DNA of 5,232 nt, from contig WRIQ01000100.1 of the NCBI GenBank assembly GCA_009782655.1, positions 1 through 5,232 of the forward strand, given 5' to 3'. How positions within the stretch are numbered: position 1 is the first letter of the stretch; every line of letters starts with the position of its first letter. Both the position numbers and the translations under genes were made by a program. Below, piece by piece: positions 1-5,232 of the stretch. The DNA comes from Prolixibacteraceae bacterium (lineage in GTDB: Bacteria > Bacteroidota > Bacteroidia > Bacteroidales > Prolixibacteraceae). The notes under the pieces were generated by a model, which ran no database searches, was not told the DNA's origin, and worked only from the letters and a program-made list of their open reading frames with translations.

Positions 1-45
1 TACGAAAGAACTGAAATTTCAGAAAGTGATTTACTAAATTTATAA
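1..45 (+). CDS. C-terminal end of an upstream gene (partial, tentative)
   Basis: Frame 1 is open from the window edge to a TAA at 43-45 and would encode a 14-residue tail, YERTEISESDLLNL. The stop lies 21 bases before the ATG of the next gene on the same strand, the same kind of short gap seen between the following genes, so this is probably the end of the preceding gene of the operon. The fragment is too short to assign a family. Its charged ending resembles in general style the tail of the LVIVD lipoprotein further downstream, but this is not enough to call homology. An open frame of this length could also occur by chance. Confidence 0.4.
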   Translation, partial: YERTEISESDLLNL

Positions 46-66
46 ACGATATAAAAACTAATAATC

Positions 67-564
67 ATGAAGAAAAAAGCACCCATTATTTCGGTCTTTT
101 GTTTATTCCTTATGCTTGCAGGGTTCGATGTCCTACCCATGTCGGATTATAAACCTGTTTTCATGCAGCGTAGCGAGATGGAAAAAAGTGTAAAGATGGA
201 AACCGCAAGAGACATCAAAAACCCCGGAAAAATCTACATTAAAGGCGACACCATTTTTATAAATGAGAAATACCGGGGCATTCATGTTATCGACAACTCG
301 AATCCGGAAACTCCTGACAACATAGCATTTATACAGGTTGACGGATGTATCGACATGGCTATGAAAGAAGATATTCTGTATGCCGACAACGCCGTGGATT
401 TGATTGCCCTGAGCATCAACAACAACTTTACAAGCGTCGAAGTTAAAAGCCGCGCCAAGAATGTATTTCCTGAGTTAATGGCTCCGAACGGCCGCTCGCT
501 CACGGGAAAAGAGCAACAGGCAAGGCCGCTAAATACTGTTTTGGTCAGATGGGAAAAATATTGA
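67..564 (+). CDS. Short LVIVD-type (two-blade) exported protein with degenerate lipobox
   Basis: This is a 165-residue envelope protein of unknown function. The N-terminus has a basic start (MKKK) and a hydrophobic stretch at residues 6-19, then L17-A18-G19-F20. That is the shape of a lipobox except that the invariant cysteine is Phe, so it may be a membrane-anchored or otherwise exported protein. Residues 52-92 and 93-130 form two repeats of the LVIVD propeller pattern: a short beta strand, then 'D-x-I-F-I-N', then 'GIHVIDNSNPETP'. The second repeat is looser, around DMAMKEDILYADNAVDLIAL. The tail, with FPEL and RPLNTVLVRWE, looks like a conserved C-terminus from memory of Bacteroidales homologues, so the protein is probably full length despite its size. 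The ATG follows an A/T-rich leader with no Shine-Dalgarno site, as is usual in Bacteroidota. It is followed after 11 bases by the five-blade relative, probably in one transcript. The substrate or partner is unknown. Confidence 0.8.
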   Translation: MKKKAPIISVFCLFLMLAGFDVLPMSDYKPVFMQRSEMEKSVKMETARDIKNPGKIYIKGDTIFINEKYRGIHVIDNSNPETPDNIAFIQVDGCIDMAMKEDILYADNAVDLIALSINNNFTSVEVKSRAKNVFPELMAPNGRSLTGKEQQARPLNTVLVRWEKY

Positions 565-575
565 ATCAAAAGAAA

Positions 576-1316
576 ATGAAGAAATATATCACCATAATAA
601 TCTTGTTTGCAGCGTTTGTTCTTCTCTACGCCTGCTCGATGGAAAAAAACGACGTCGCATATGATTCAGCGGGCGAAGGAAGCGGAGGCTCCATGGCACG
701 TTTCACAATCGTCGGCGATTACCTCTACACGGTAGACCACTGGACATTAAACAGCTTCGATATTTCCAACCCGGCGCAACCCAATTACAAATCGAAAATT
801 TCGCTCGGATTTGGCGTGGAAACCATCTCGCCTTTCAACGGCAATCTTTTTATCGGGACCACCCACGGAATGTACATTTTCGATACGAAAAATCCGGCAA
901 ACCCCACGGAACTCTCGTTTTTTTCCCATGCATACGCCTGCGATCCCGTAGTCTCTGACGGGAAATACGCATACATAACGCTGAGTTCTAACAATACAAC
1001 CTGCCGCCGCTTTGTCAACGAATTGCAGATTATCGACATTCAAGATATTCAAAGACCTGAATTGGTAAAAGAATTTGCGCTCGAAGGGCCGCGTGGACTG
1101 ACGGTGCGCAACGATACATTGTGGATTTGCGACAACGGGTTGAAAGTATTCGACATCAAAGACAAACAAAATATTGAGCAGATATTCCATTTTCCGGAAG
1201 TTTCGGCCTACGACCTGATTCTGAATAAAAATCTGGCGCTGGTTATCGGAGAAACCGGATTTGTACAGTATAAACTCGAAAATGATGAAATAAGAAAATT
1301 AAGTGAGATAAAGTAA
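576..1316 (+). CDS. LVIVD-repeat beta-propeller lipoprotein
   Basis: This is a 246-residue predicted lipoprotein. The signal peptide (MKK, then a hydrophobic stretch at 5-17) ends in the lipobox L17-Y18-A19-C20, and C20 would be lipidated by signal peptidase II. Acidic residues soon after the cysteine (CSMEKND) recall the surface-export signals described for Bacteroidota lipoproteins, but this is only suggestive. About five LVIVD-type repeats follow, near residues 41-75, 80-114, 120-167, 171-205 and 209-245. Each has a 'DYLYTV / NLFIGT / YAYITL / TLWICD / LALVIG' strand, then a 'GMYIFDTKNPANP'-like strand and turn. Cysteines at 122, 143 and 185 could form disulfides. An in-frame ATG at 549 would add nine residues and overlap the previous gene. 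The ATG at 576 is preferred because it puts the signal peptide right at the start. The gene lies 11 bases after the two-blade relative and 15 before the barrel gene. Binding partner and function are unknown. Confidence 0.85.
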   Translation: MKKYITIIILFAAFVLLYACSMEKNDVAYDSAGEGSGGSMARFTIVGDYLYTVDHWTLNSFDISNPAQPNYKSKISLGFGVETISPFNGNLFIGTTHGMYIFDTKNPANPTELSFFSHAYACDPVVSDGKYAYITLSSNNTTCRRFVNELQIIDIQDIQRPELVKEFALEGPRGLTVRNDTLWICDNGLKVFDIKDKQNIEQIFHFPEVSAYDLILNKNLALVIGETGFVQYKLENDEIRKLSEIK

Positions 1317-1331
1317 CCTAAAATTATAATT

Positions 1332-1970
1332 ATGTACAAGTATCTTTTTGTTTTGGCTCTGCTGATACCTGTTAGCCTCTTTGGGCAACCGGAAGAAAAA
1401 GAACAGAAAACTTTTTCCGTCGGCATATCACCGTTCACCGCCGTCATCAACGGTCTGCAGGTTGATTTTGACCTCAGGCTGAAGAACAAGCATTGGCTGA
1501 CCCTGTCGCCACAATTTTATATGAATAACGACAAAGGCAGTGGCTACTGGTGGTATTCTTATGAAAACATGTACGGTCTCGGCATCGACCTGCAACACAG
1601 GATTTACCTCAGAGAACGTCTGCTGCCAAAAGGTTTTTATCTGAGTTACGGTCCTACTTTTAAATTCTTCTCTGTCGATGCCCAAGGTTATTACCCCGAA
1701 GAATATACCGAGAACGGCTCGCAATATATTGGATTTAAAGAAGGTATGCTCAACACAAAAATTTGTAAAGTGGGAGGAAACATAATATTTGGTTATCAGT
1801 TTGTGTTTTTCGACATCGTATATCTCGATTTGTTTACCGGAACCGGTATCCGTCTGAGTTATGACAACAGGACTTCGGGCTTGCACAAAATGTACAACTA
1901 CGACTGGCCGAGCATAGGTTATTCGGGAACTTTGCTGGTGGGAGGATTCAGAGTCGGGATTACGTTTTAA
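1332..1970 (+). CDS. Probable small outer-membrane beta-barrel protein
   Basis: This 212-residue protein has an N-terminal signal peptide (hydrophobic residues 5-17), probably cleaved after G18 in SLFG|Q, a common arrangement in Bacteroidota. The mature part is rich in aromatic residues and glycine and can be read as eight amphipathic strands, roughly 27-38, 40-51, 54-64, 79-93, 101-113, 143-157, 160-178 and 197-212. It ends in Phe (FRVGITF), the usual terminal signal for insertion by the BAM machinery. Tyr and Trp are clustered at 72-81 (GYWWYSYENMYG). I do not recognise a named family, and channel, adhesin or structural roles are all possible. The ATG follows the lipoprotein stop by 15 bases with an A/T-rich leader, so it is probably the last gene of the operon, which ends at the hairpin just downstream. 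The barrel assignment rests on pattern only, with no homology match available. Confidence 0.75.
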   Translation: MYKYLFVLALLIPVSLFGQPEEKEQKTFSVGISPFTAVINGLQVDFDLRLKNKHWLTLSPQFYMNNDKGSGYWWYSYENMYGLGIDLQHRIYLRERLLPKGFYLSYGPTFKFFSVDAQGYYPEEYTENGSQYIGFKEGMLNTKICKVGGNIIFGYQFVFFDIVYLDLFTGTGIRLSYDNRTSGLHKMYNYDWPSIGYSGTLLVGGFRVGITF

Positions 1971-1992
1971 AGCTTCTTGTAATCTTTCATAG

Positions 1993-2038
1993 AAAATCGG
2001 GAATGTGAAAAACAACTGTTTTTCGCATTCCCGATTTT
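1993..2038. terminator. Bidirectional intrinsic terminator between convergent genes
   Basis: The arms 1993-2013 and 2018-2038 pair over 21 positions, with one G-U wobble (T2006 with G2025) and a four-base loop AACT. The core is TCGGGAATG pairing with CATTCCCGA. On the plus strand the right arm merges into a run of six T (2035-2040), so it should stop transcription of the barrel operon, whose stop is 22 bases upstream. On the minus strand the hairpin is followed by GATTTTCT, and the ispG stop lies 24 bases before it, so it can serve both genes. The stem is unusually long for a simple terminator. Confidence 0.9.
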
Positions 2039-2062
2039 TTGTATTTTCATTTCCGAAAAGCT

Positions 2063-3916
2063 CTACCTATCCTCCCAGTTGCCGTTTTCGCGAATGAGTT
2101 GTTCCATTTCTTCCACGGCGTTTTCGTAGGGAATGTGACGTTTGATAAGTTTCTGCCCTTTGTAGAGGTTCACACTTCCTTTTCCGGCGCCAACAAATCC
2201 ATAGTCGGCATCCACCATTTCGCCGGGGCCGTTCACCACACAACCCATAATACCTATTTTCAGATTGCTCAGGTGCGAAAAATGCTCTTTTATCCTCAGC
2301 GTTGTTTCCTGAAGGTCGAACAAGGTTCGGCCGCATCCGGGGCACGATATAAATTCTGTTTTCGACATGCGCATGCGCGTAGCCTGCAAAATACCGAAAC
2401 TCAAATCTTTAACTTCGGTAAAAGTGGTATTCTCGTGATCGTTTGCCAAGCAGATTCCATCGCCATATCCGTCGATAAAAAGTCCGCCCAAATCGGCCGA
2501 CGCTTTAATCTGTAAGTCTCTAAGCGAACTCTCGGTATAACGTCGGTAGATGACAACCGGAACTTTCCATATATGTGTTTCGAGCAGCATGAAAAAAGCG
2601 CGCAGCTCGGCAAAAGGATCCCTGTTATAGCTCTCCATGAGAAGCACCGTTTTGCGGGTTTGCTTCAATTTGGTGATAATTTCGGGGTGCATATTCATAA
2701 AACGGTCGAAGGCCTGCTTGTCCGTGCGGATAAACTTCATGCGTCCCCAGCGCGTGCTCTCAAAGAGATATTCTTCCAACGTGATTATCGGATAAATGTT
2801 GCCGTCGACATCCATCACCCTGTTCCCCGACAGGAAATATTCGGGAACCAGCTTACCTCTGATGGGCAGTATCTCCTGAAGTGATCGTTCGCCTAAATCG
2901 GCAACCACCACAGGTTTGTTTTTACTGCCCATGTTGAGTACCGACCGCGTGGAACGCCGTTCATATTCGAAGGGATTTGTCTGCACATGCATCGGCGCCG
3001 ACAACGGCTCGTGGTATTGATAACTCCTGAAATGGTCGACCAGCGTTTGCGCCACCGGAATTTCGGACTCCGGCTTTTCGGTGAGCGACACGCGGATGGT
3101 ATCGCCAATTCCGTCGGCCAGCAGCGCTCCTATTCCCACCGCCGACCGGATGCGCCCGTCTTCGCCCTCGCCGGCTTCGGTAACGCCCAGATGAAGCGGA
3201 TAAAACATATCTTCGAGTATCATTTTATGGCGCAGCAACCGCACGGTATAAACCATCATGCGCGTATTGCTCGACTTGATGGAAATCACCACGTTGCTGA
3301 AATTTTCCTTTTTGCAGATTCGCAGAAATTCCATCACCGATTCCACAATGCCGGTTGAAGTATCGCCATAGCGGCTCATAATCCTGTCTGATAAAGAGCC
3401 ATGGTTGGCTCCTATGCGCAGGGCTGTATTGGTCTTTTTCAGCATTTTAAGAAAAGGGACAAACAGCTCTTCTATTTTCTTCAGTTCGTCGCGGTATTCT
3501 TCGTCGGTATATATTTTATATTTGAATTGCGCCCGTTTGTCGTAAAAATTTCCGGGATTAATCCTGATTTTTGAGATATACCGCGCCGCCACTTCGGCCA
3601 GCTTCGGGTTGAAGTGTATATCGCCAATCAAAGGATTGTCGTATCCTCTTTCTACAAGTTCTTTCTTGATAAATTTCAGTTTTTCAGCATCTTGCATATC
3701 TTTCACAGCAACCCGCACATAATCGGCTCCTGCTTTGATAATTCTGATAATCTGTTCAACAGTGGTATCAACGTCTTTGGTGTCGGTATCGGTCATCGAC
3801 TGAAGACGGATGGGGTTGTCGCCACCCATGGGAACTGAGCCAATCTCCACCTCGATGGATTTTTGCCGCTCATAACGACATAGATTGTTGATGTATTTGA
3901 AATTCGAATTTTCCAT
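2063..3916 (-). CDS. ispG: 4-hydroxy-3-methylbut-2-en-1-yl diphosphate synthase, three-domain form
   Basis: IspG (GcpE) converts methylerythritol cyclodiphosphate (MEcPP) to HMBPP in the penultimate step of the cytosolic MEP isoprenoid pathway, using a [4Fe-4S] cluster and reduced ferredoxin or flavodoxin. The protein is 617 residues, against about 370 in E. coli. The length matches the plant, Chlamydia and Bacteroidota type, in which an extra domain lies between the TIM barrel and the Fe-S domain. Residues about 10-290 are the barrel, with IRLQSMTDTDT (36-46), GDIHFNP (98-104) and RINPGN (118-123). Residues about 300-500 are the insert. The C-terminal domain has C525-P-G-C528 and C559 as cluster ligands, and E566 in NGPGE matches the catalytic Glu. 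All key residues are present. The start ATG at 3916 gives a normal N-terminus. Its upstream neighbour, the ABC ATPase gene, is divergent, so ispG is probably transcribed alone from its own promoter. Confidence 0.97.
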   Translation of the reverse strand: MENSNFKYINNLCRYERQKSIEVEIGSVPMGGDNPIRLQSMTDTDTKDVDTTVEQIIRIIKAGADYVRVAVKDMQDAEKLKFIKKELVERGYDNPLIGDIHFNPKLAEVAARYISKIRINPGNFYDKRAQFKYKIYTDEEYRDELKKIEELFVPFLKMLKKTNTALRIGANHGSLSDRIMSRYGDTSTGIVESVMEFLRICKKENFSNVVISIKSSNTRMMVYTVRLLRHKMILEDMFYPLHLGVTEAGEGEDGRIRSAVGIGALLADGIGDTIRVSLTEKPESEIPVAQTLVDHFRSYQYHEPLSAPMHVQTNPFEYERRSTRSVLNMGSKNKPVVVADLGERSLQEILPIRGKLVPEYFLSGNRVMDVDGNIYPIITLEEYLFESTRWGRMKFIRTDKQAFDRFMNMHPEIITKLKQTRKTVLLMESYNRDPFAELRAFFMLLETHIWKVPVVIYRRYTESSLRDLQIKASADLGGLFIDGYGDGICLANDHENTTFTEVKDLSFGILQATRMRMSKTEFISCPGCGRTLFDLQETTLRIKEHFSHLSNLKIGIMGCVVNGPGEMVDADYGFVGAGKGSVNLYKGQKLIKRHIPYENAVEEMEQLIRENGNWEDR

Positions 3917-3938
3917 ATAATAGCGCCAAACTAATATG

Positions 3939-3946
3939 CAAAAGTA
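3939..3946 (-). promoter_or_regulatory. Bacteroidota -7 box for ispG
   Basis: The minus strand reads TACTTTTG here, an exact match to the Bacteroidota primary-sigma -7 consensus TAnnTTTG. It lies 22 bases before the ispG ATG, which would give a leader of only some 15 to 20 nucleotides. No clear -33 TTG is visible at the usual distance; the sequence there is A/T-rich (TTAAATTAA). The assignment rests on motif and position only. Confidence 0.5.
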
Positions 3947-3977
3947 ATCTATTCGCGTTAATTTAAAAAGTTTAAAC

Positions 3978-3985
3978 TATTTTTG
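3978..3985 (+). promoter_or_regulatory. Bacteroidota -7 box for the ABC ATPase gene
   Basis: The plus strand reads TATTTTTG, an exact match to TAnnTTTG, 16 bases before the ATG at 4002. A weak upstream element, TTA at 3958-3960, sits 17 bases before it in place of the usual TTG. Transcription would begin only about 10 bases before the start codon, so the leader would be very short. The motif is A/T-rich and could occur by chance in this spacer, but its position is right. Confidence 0.5.
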
Positions 3986-4001
3986 TTTCTTAAAATTGTT
4001 T

Positions 4002-4907
4002 ATGACAGTTGAAATAAAGCACATATCGAAATTTTACGGGCGCCAAAAAGCGCTCGACAATGTTAGTTTTACCACTCGGCAAAATGAATTATTGGGTTTT
4101 TTGGGGCCCAACGGAGCCGGAAAATCGACGCTGATGAAAATTATTACCGGATTTTTGCAGGCCGACGACGGCGAAGTACGTATTAACGGGGAAAAAGTTG
4201 CGGTTGACAATGTCGATATCAAAAGCTCCATTGGCTACCTCCCCGAAAACAATCCGCTTTATCCCGATTTGTATGTGCCTGAATTTTTGGATATTGCCGC
4301 CGGGTTTTACAAAATCGGCAACCGCGCCGCACGTATCAAAGATATGATTGCTCTGACCGGGCTCGAACGCGAAAAACACAAGAAAATAGGCGCCCTGTCG
4401 AAAGGTTACCGCCAGCGTGTGGGGTTGGCGCAGGCATTGATTCATGACCCGTCGGTGCTGATTCTCGATGAGCCCACCACAGGCCTCGACCCCAATCAGT
4501 TGGGCGAAATACGCGCTTTGATATCATCCATCAGCCGCGAGAAAACCGTTATTTTTTCGTCGCACATCATGCAGGAAATTGAAGCGGTTTGCTCACGCGT
4601 TGTCATCATTAACCAAGGGAAACTTGTCGCCGACAGTGAAATTTCAAATCTGAAAAGCGGGTTCGCGAAACAAGCGCAAAAGGTTGCCGTACTGTTCGAC
4701 AAGGAAGTTTCTGCCGCCGAACTTTGCGCCATCGAAAGTGTTGACGAGGCCGCGCCAGAAGGCGAAGGCTGGTTGCTCACAGCTACTCCCGACGCCGATG
4801 TCCGCCCCGAAGTTTTTCGCTTTGCCGTTGCCACAAACCGCATAATTCTCTCCCTTTTCGAAAAACAGCAAAACCTCGAAAATATATTCAGGGAACTGAC
4901 AAATTAG
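4002..4907 (+). CDS. gldA: GldA-type ABC transporter ATP-binding protein
   Basis: This 301-residue ATPase powers an inner-membrane ABC-2 type transporter. It has all nucleotide-binding motifs: Walker A GPNGAGKST (35-43, K41), the Q-loop region YLPEN with Glu82 in the Gln position, signature LSKGYRQ (132-138), Walker B VLILDEP (152-158, catalytic E157), D-loop GLDP (161-164) and switch His188 in SSHIM. The GYLPENNPLYPDLYV stretch and the C-terminal extension (about 220-301, ending EKQQNLENIFRELTN) match GldA, the ATPase of the GldAFG complex linked to gliding in Flavobacterium. In non-gliding Bacteroidota the same family is present with an unclear role. No permease gene (gldF/gldG) follows within the window, so its membrane partner is elsewhere; gldA is also unlinked from gldFG in F. 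johnsoniae. A TTG at 3996 would add two residues, but the ATG at 4002 is preferred. Family membership is sure; a gliding role is not. Confidence 0.88.
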   Translation: MTVEIKHISKFYGRQKALDNVSFTTRQNELLGFLGPNGAGKSTLMKIITGFLQADDGEVRINGEKVAVDNVDIKSSIGYLPENNPLYPDLYVPEFLDIAAGFYKIGNRAARIKDMIALTGLEREKHKKIGALSKGYRQRVGLAQALIHDPSVLILDEPTTGLDPNQLGEIRALISSISREKTVIFSSHIMQEIEAVCSRVVIINQGKLVADSEISNLKSGFAKQAQKVAVLFDKEVSAAELCAIESVDEAAPEGEGWLLTATPDADVRPEVFRFAVATNRIILSLFEKQQNLENIFRELTN

Positions 4908-4980
4908 CGGAATATTAAGGATTTTACTGCTCCCGCGCACAAAATTTTCAATCCGCCACAATTCAGACCTGCGGTTTCAG

Positions 4981-4997
4981 CCTTTTGATTCAAAAGG
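4981..4997. repeat. Perfect short inverted repeat in convergent spacer
   Basis: CCTTTTG (4981-4987) and CAAAAGG (4991-4997) are perfect inverted copies around a three-base loop. It lies in the 188-base spacer (4908-5095) between the ends of the ABC ATPase and response-regulator genes. Neither strand has a T-run directly after it, so it is not a standard intrinsic terminator, although its position suggests a role in 3' end formation or mRNA stability. The rest of the spacer shows no convincing gene. Confidence 0.45.
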
Positions 4998-5095
4998 GTA
5001 ATGAATGCAAAAAAAGAATCGAATAAGAAAGAGAGTTAAATTCGCCAACTTTCCCAGAATGCTACAAAACGACATGTATCGCTCGCCACTCTTTT

Positions 5096-5232
5096 CTATT
5101 CAACAAATTTATACCCGATTCCTTTGAGGGTTTTGATGTGTTCGTTGCCGATTTTTTCGCGAAGTTTGCGGATATGAACGTCGATTGTACGGTCGCCAAC
5201 CACCACATTATCGCCCCACACGGAGAAATAAA
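5096..5232 (-). CDS. OmpR/PhoB-family response regulator, C-terminal end (partial)
   Basis: The last 44 residues and stop codon (TAG, complement of 5096-5098) of a gene that enters from the right edge. The translation contains VWGDNVVVGDRTIDVHIRKL, then REKIGNEH and IKTLKGIGYKFVE. This is the end of a winged-helix DNA-binding domain of the OmpR/PhoB type: the recognition helix is RTIDVHIRKLREK, and the beta-hairpin wing is IKTLKGIGYKF. The VVGDRTIDVHI wording is typical of the PhoB- and RprY-like regulators of Bacteroidota. The receiver domain and any partner histidine kinase lie outside the window, so the signal and target genes are unknown. It converges on the ABC ATPase gene, and no functional link is implied. 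Confidence 0.92.
   Translation of the reverse strand, partial: YFSVWGDNVVVGDRTIDVHIRKLREKIGNEHIKTLKGIGYKFVE

Noticed and set aside
549..575. Upstream ATG giving the LVIVD lipoprotein nine more residues
   Set aside because: It overlaps the previous gene and would put a polar stretch before the signal peptide; the ATG at 576 gives a standard lipoprotein signal.
1428..2015. 195-codon open frame on the minus strand across the barrel gene
   Set aside because: It lies antisense to a gene with a good signal peptide and barrel pattern, its start codon falls inside the terminator stem, and its product shows no recognisable domain.
2039..2515. 158-codon plus-strand frame over the end of ispG
   Set aside because: It is antisense to the conserved Fe-S domain of ispG, starts in the terminator region and has no protein-like motif; it is a shadow of ispG codon use.
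4644..4961. 105-codon minus-strand frame at the end of the ABC ATPase gene
   Set aside because: It is antisense to the conserved C-terminal GldA extension and has no motif or start signal.
5001..5039. 12-codon ORF (MNAKKESNKKES) in the convergent spacer
   Set aside because: It is very short, lysine-rich from an A-rich stretch, with no promoter or conserved pattern; most likely chance.
5009..5044. Possible minus-strand terminator for the response regulator
   Set aside because: The stem is only five A/T-rich pairs with a 15-base loop and is four bases away from the T-run, so it is too weak to annotate.

Overview
The window looks like ordinary chromosomal DNA from a member of the Bacteroidota, probably a Bacteroidales-type organism. 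Four things point there: the long IspG with an extra central domain, a GldA-type ABC ATPase, LVIVD-repeat proteins beside a small outer-membrane barrel, and TAnnTTTG promoter boxes with A/T-rich leaders instead of Shine-Dalgarno sites. Base composition and codon use look even throughout. I see no insertion sequence, phage gene, CRISPR array, tRNA or rRNA.

Layout. Positions 1-1970 hold a tightly spaced plus-strand operon. It starts with the probable last 14 codons of an upstream gene, then a short two-blade LVIVD-type protein (67-564), a five-blade LVIVD lipoprotein (576-1316) and a probable eight-stranded outer-membrane barrel (1332-1970). A strong hairpin at 1993-2038 separates this operon from ispG, which runs the other way (3916 to 2063). 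An 85-base divergent promoter region (3917-4001) separates ispG from a GldA-type ABC ATPase (4002-4907). After a 188-base convergent spacer, the window ends inside a minus-strand OmpR/PhoB-family response regulator, of which only the last 44 residues are visible (5232 to 5096).

How the genes relate. The first operon seems to encode a cell-envelope set: two exported propeller-like proteins and a barrel. Their substrate or role cannot be read from sequence. ispG (isoprenoid synthesis), the ABC ATPase and the response regulator are housekeeping or regulatory genes with no clear functional link to one another.

The least ordinary points are a lipobox in the first LVIVD protein whose cysteine is phenylalanine, and the 2 + 5 split of propeller blades across two adjacent genes, which would add up to seven. 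I found no convincing new defence, mobile or RNA system here.
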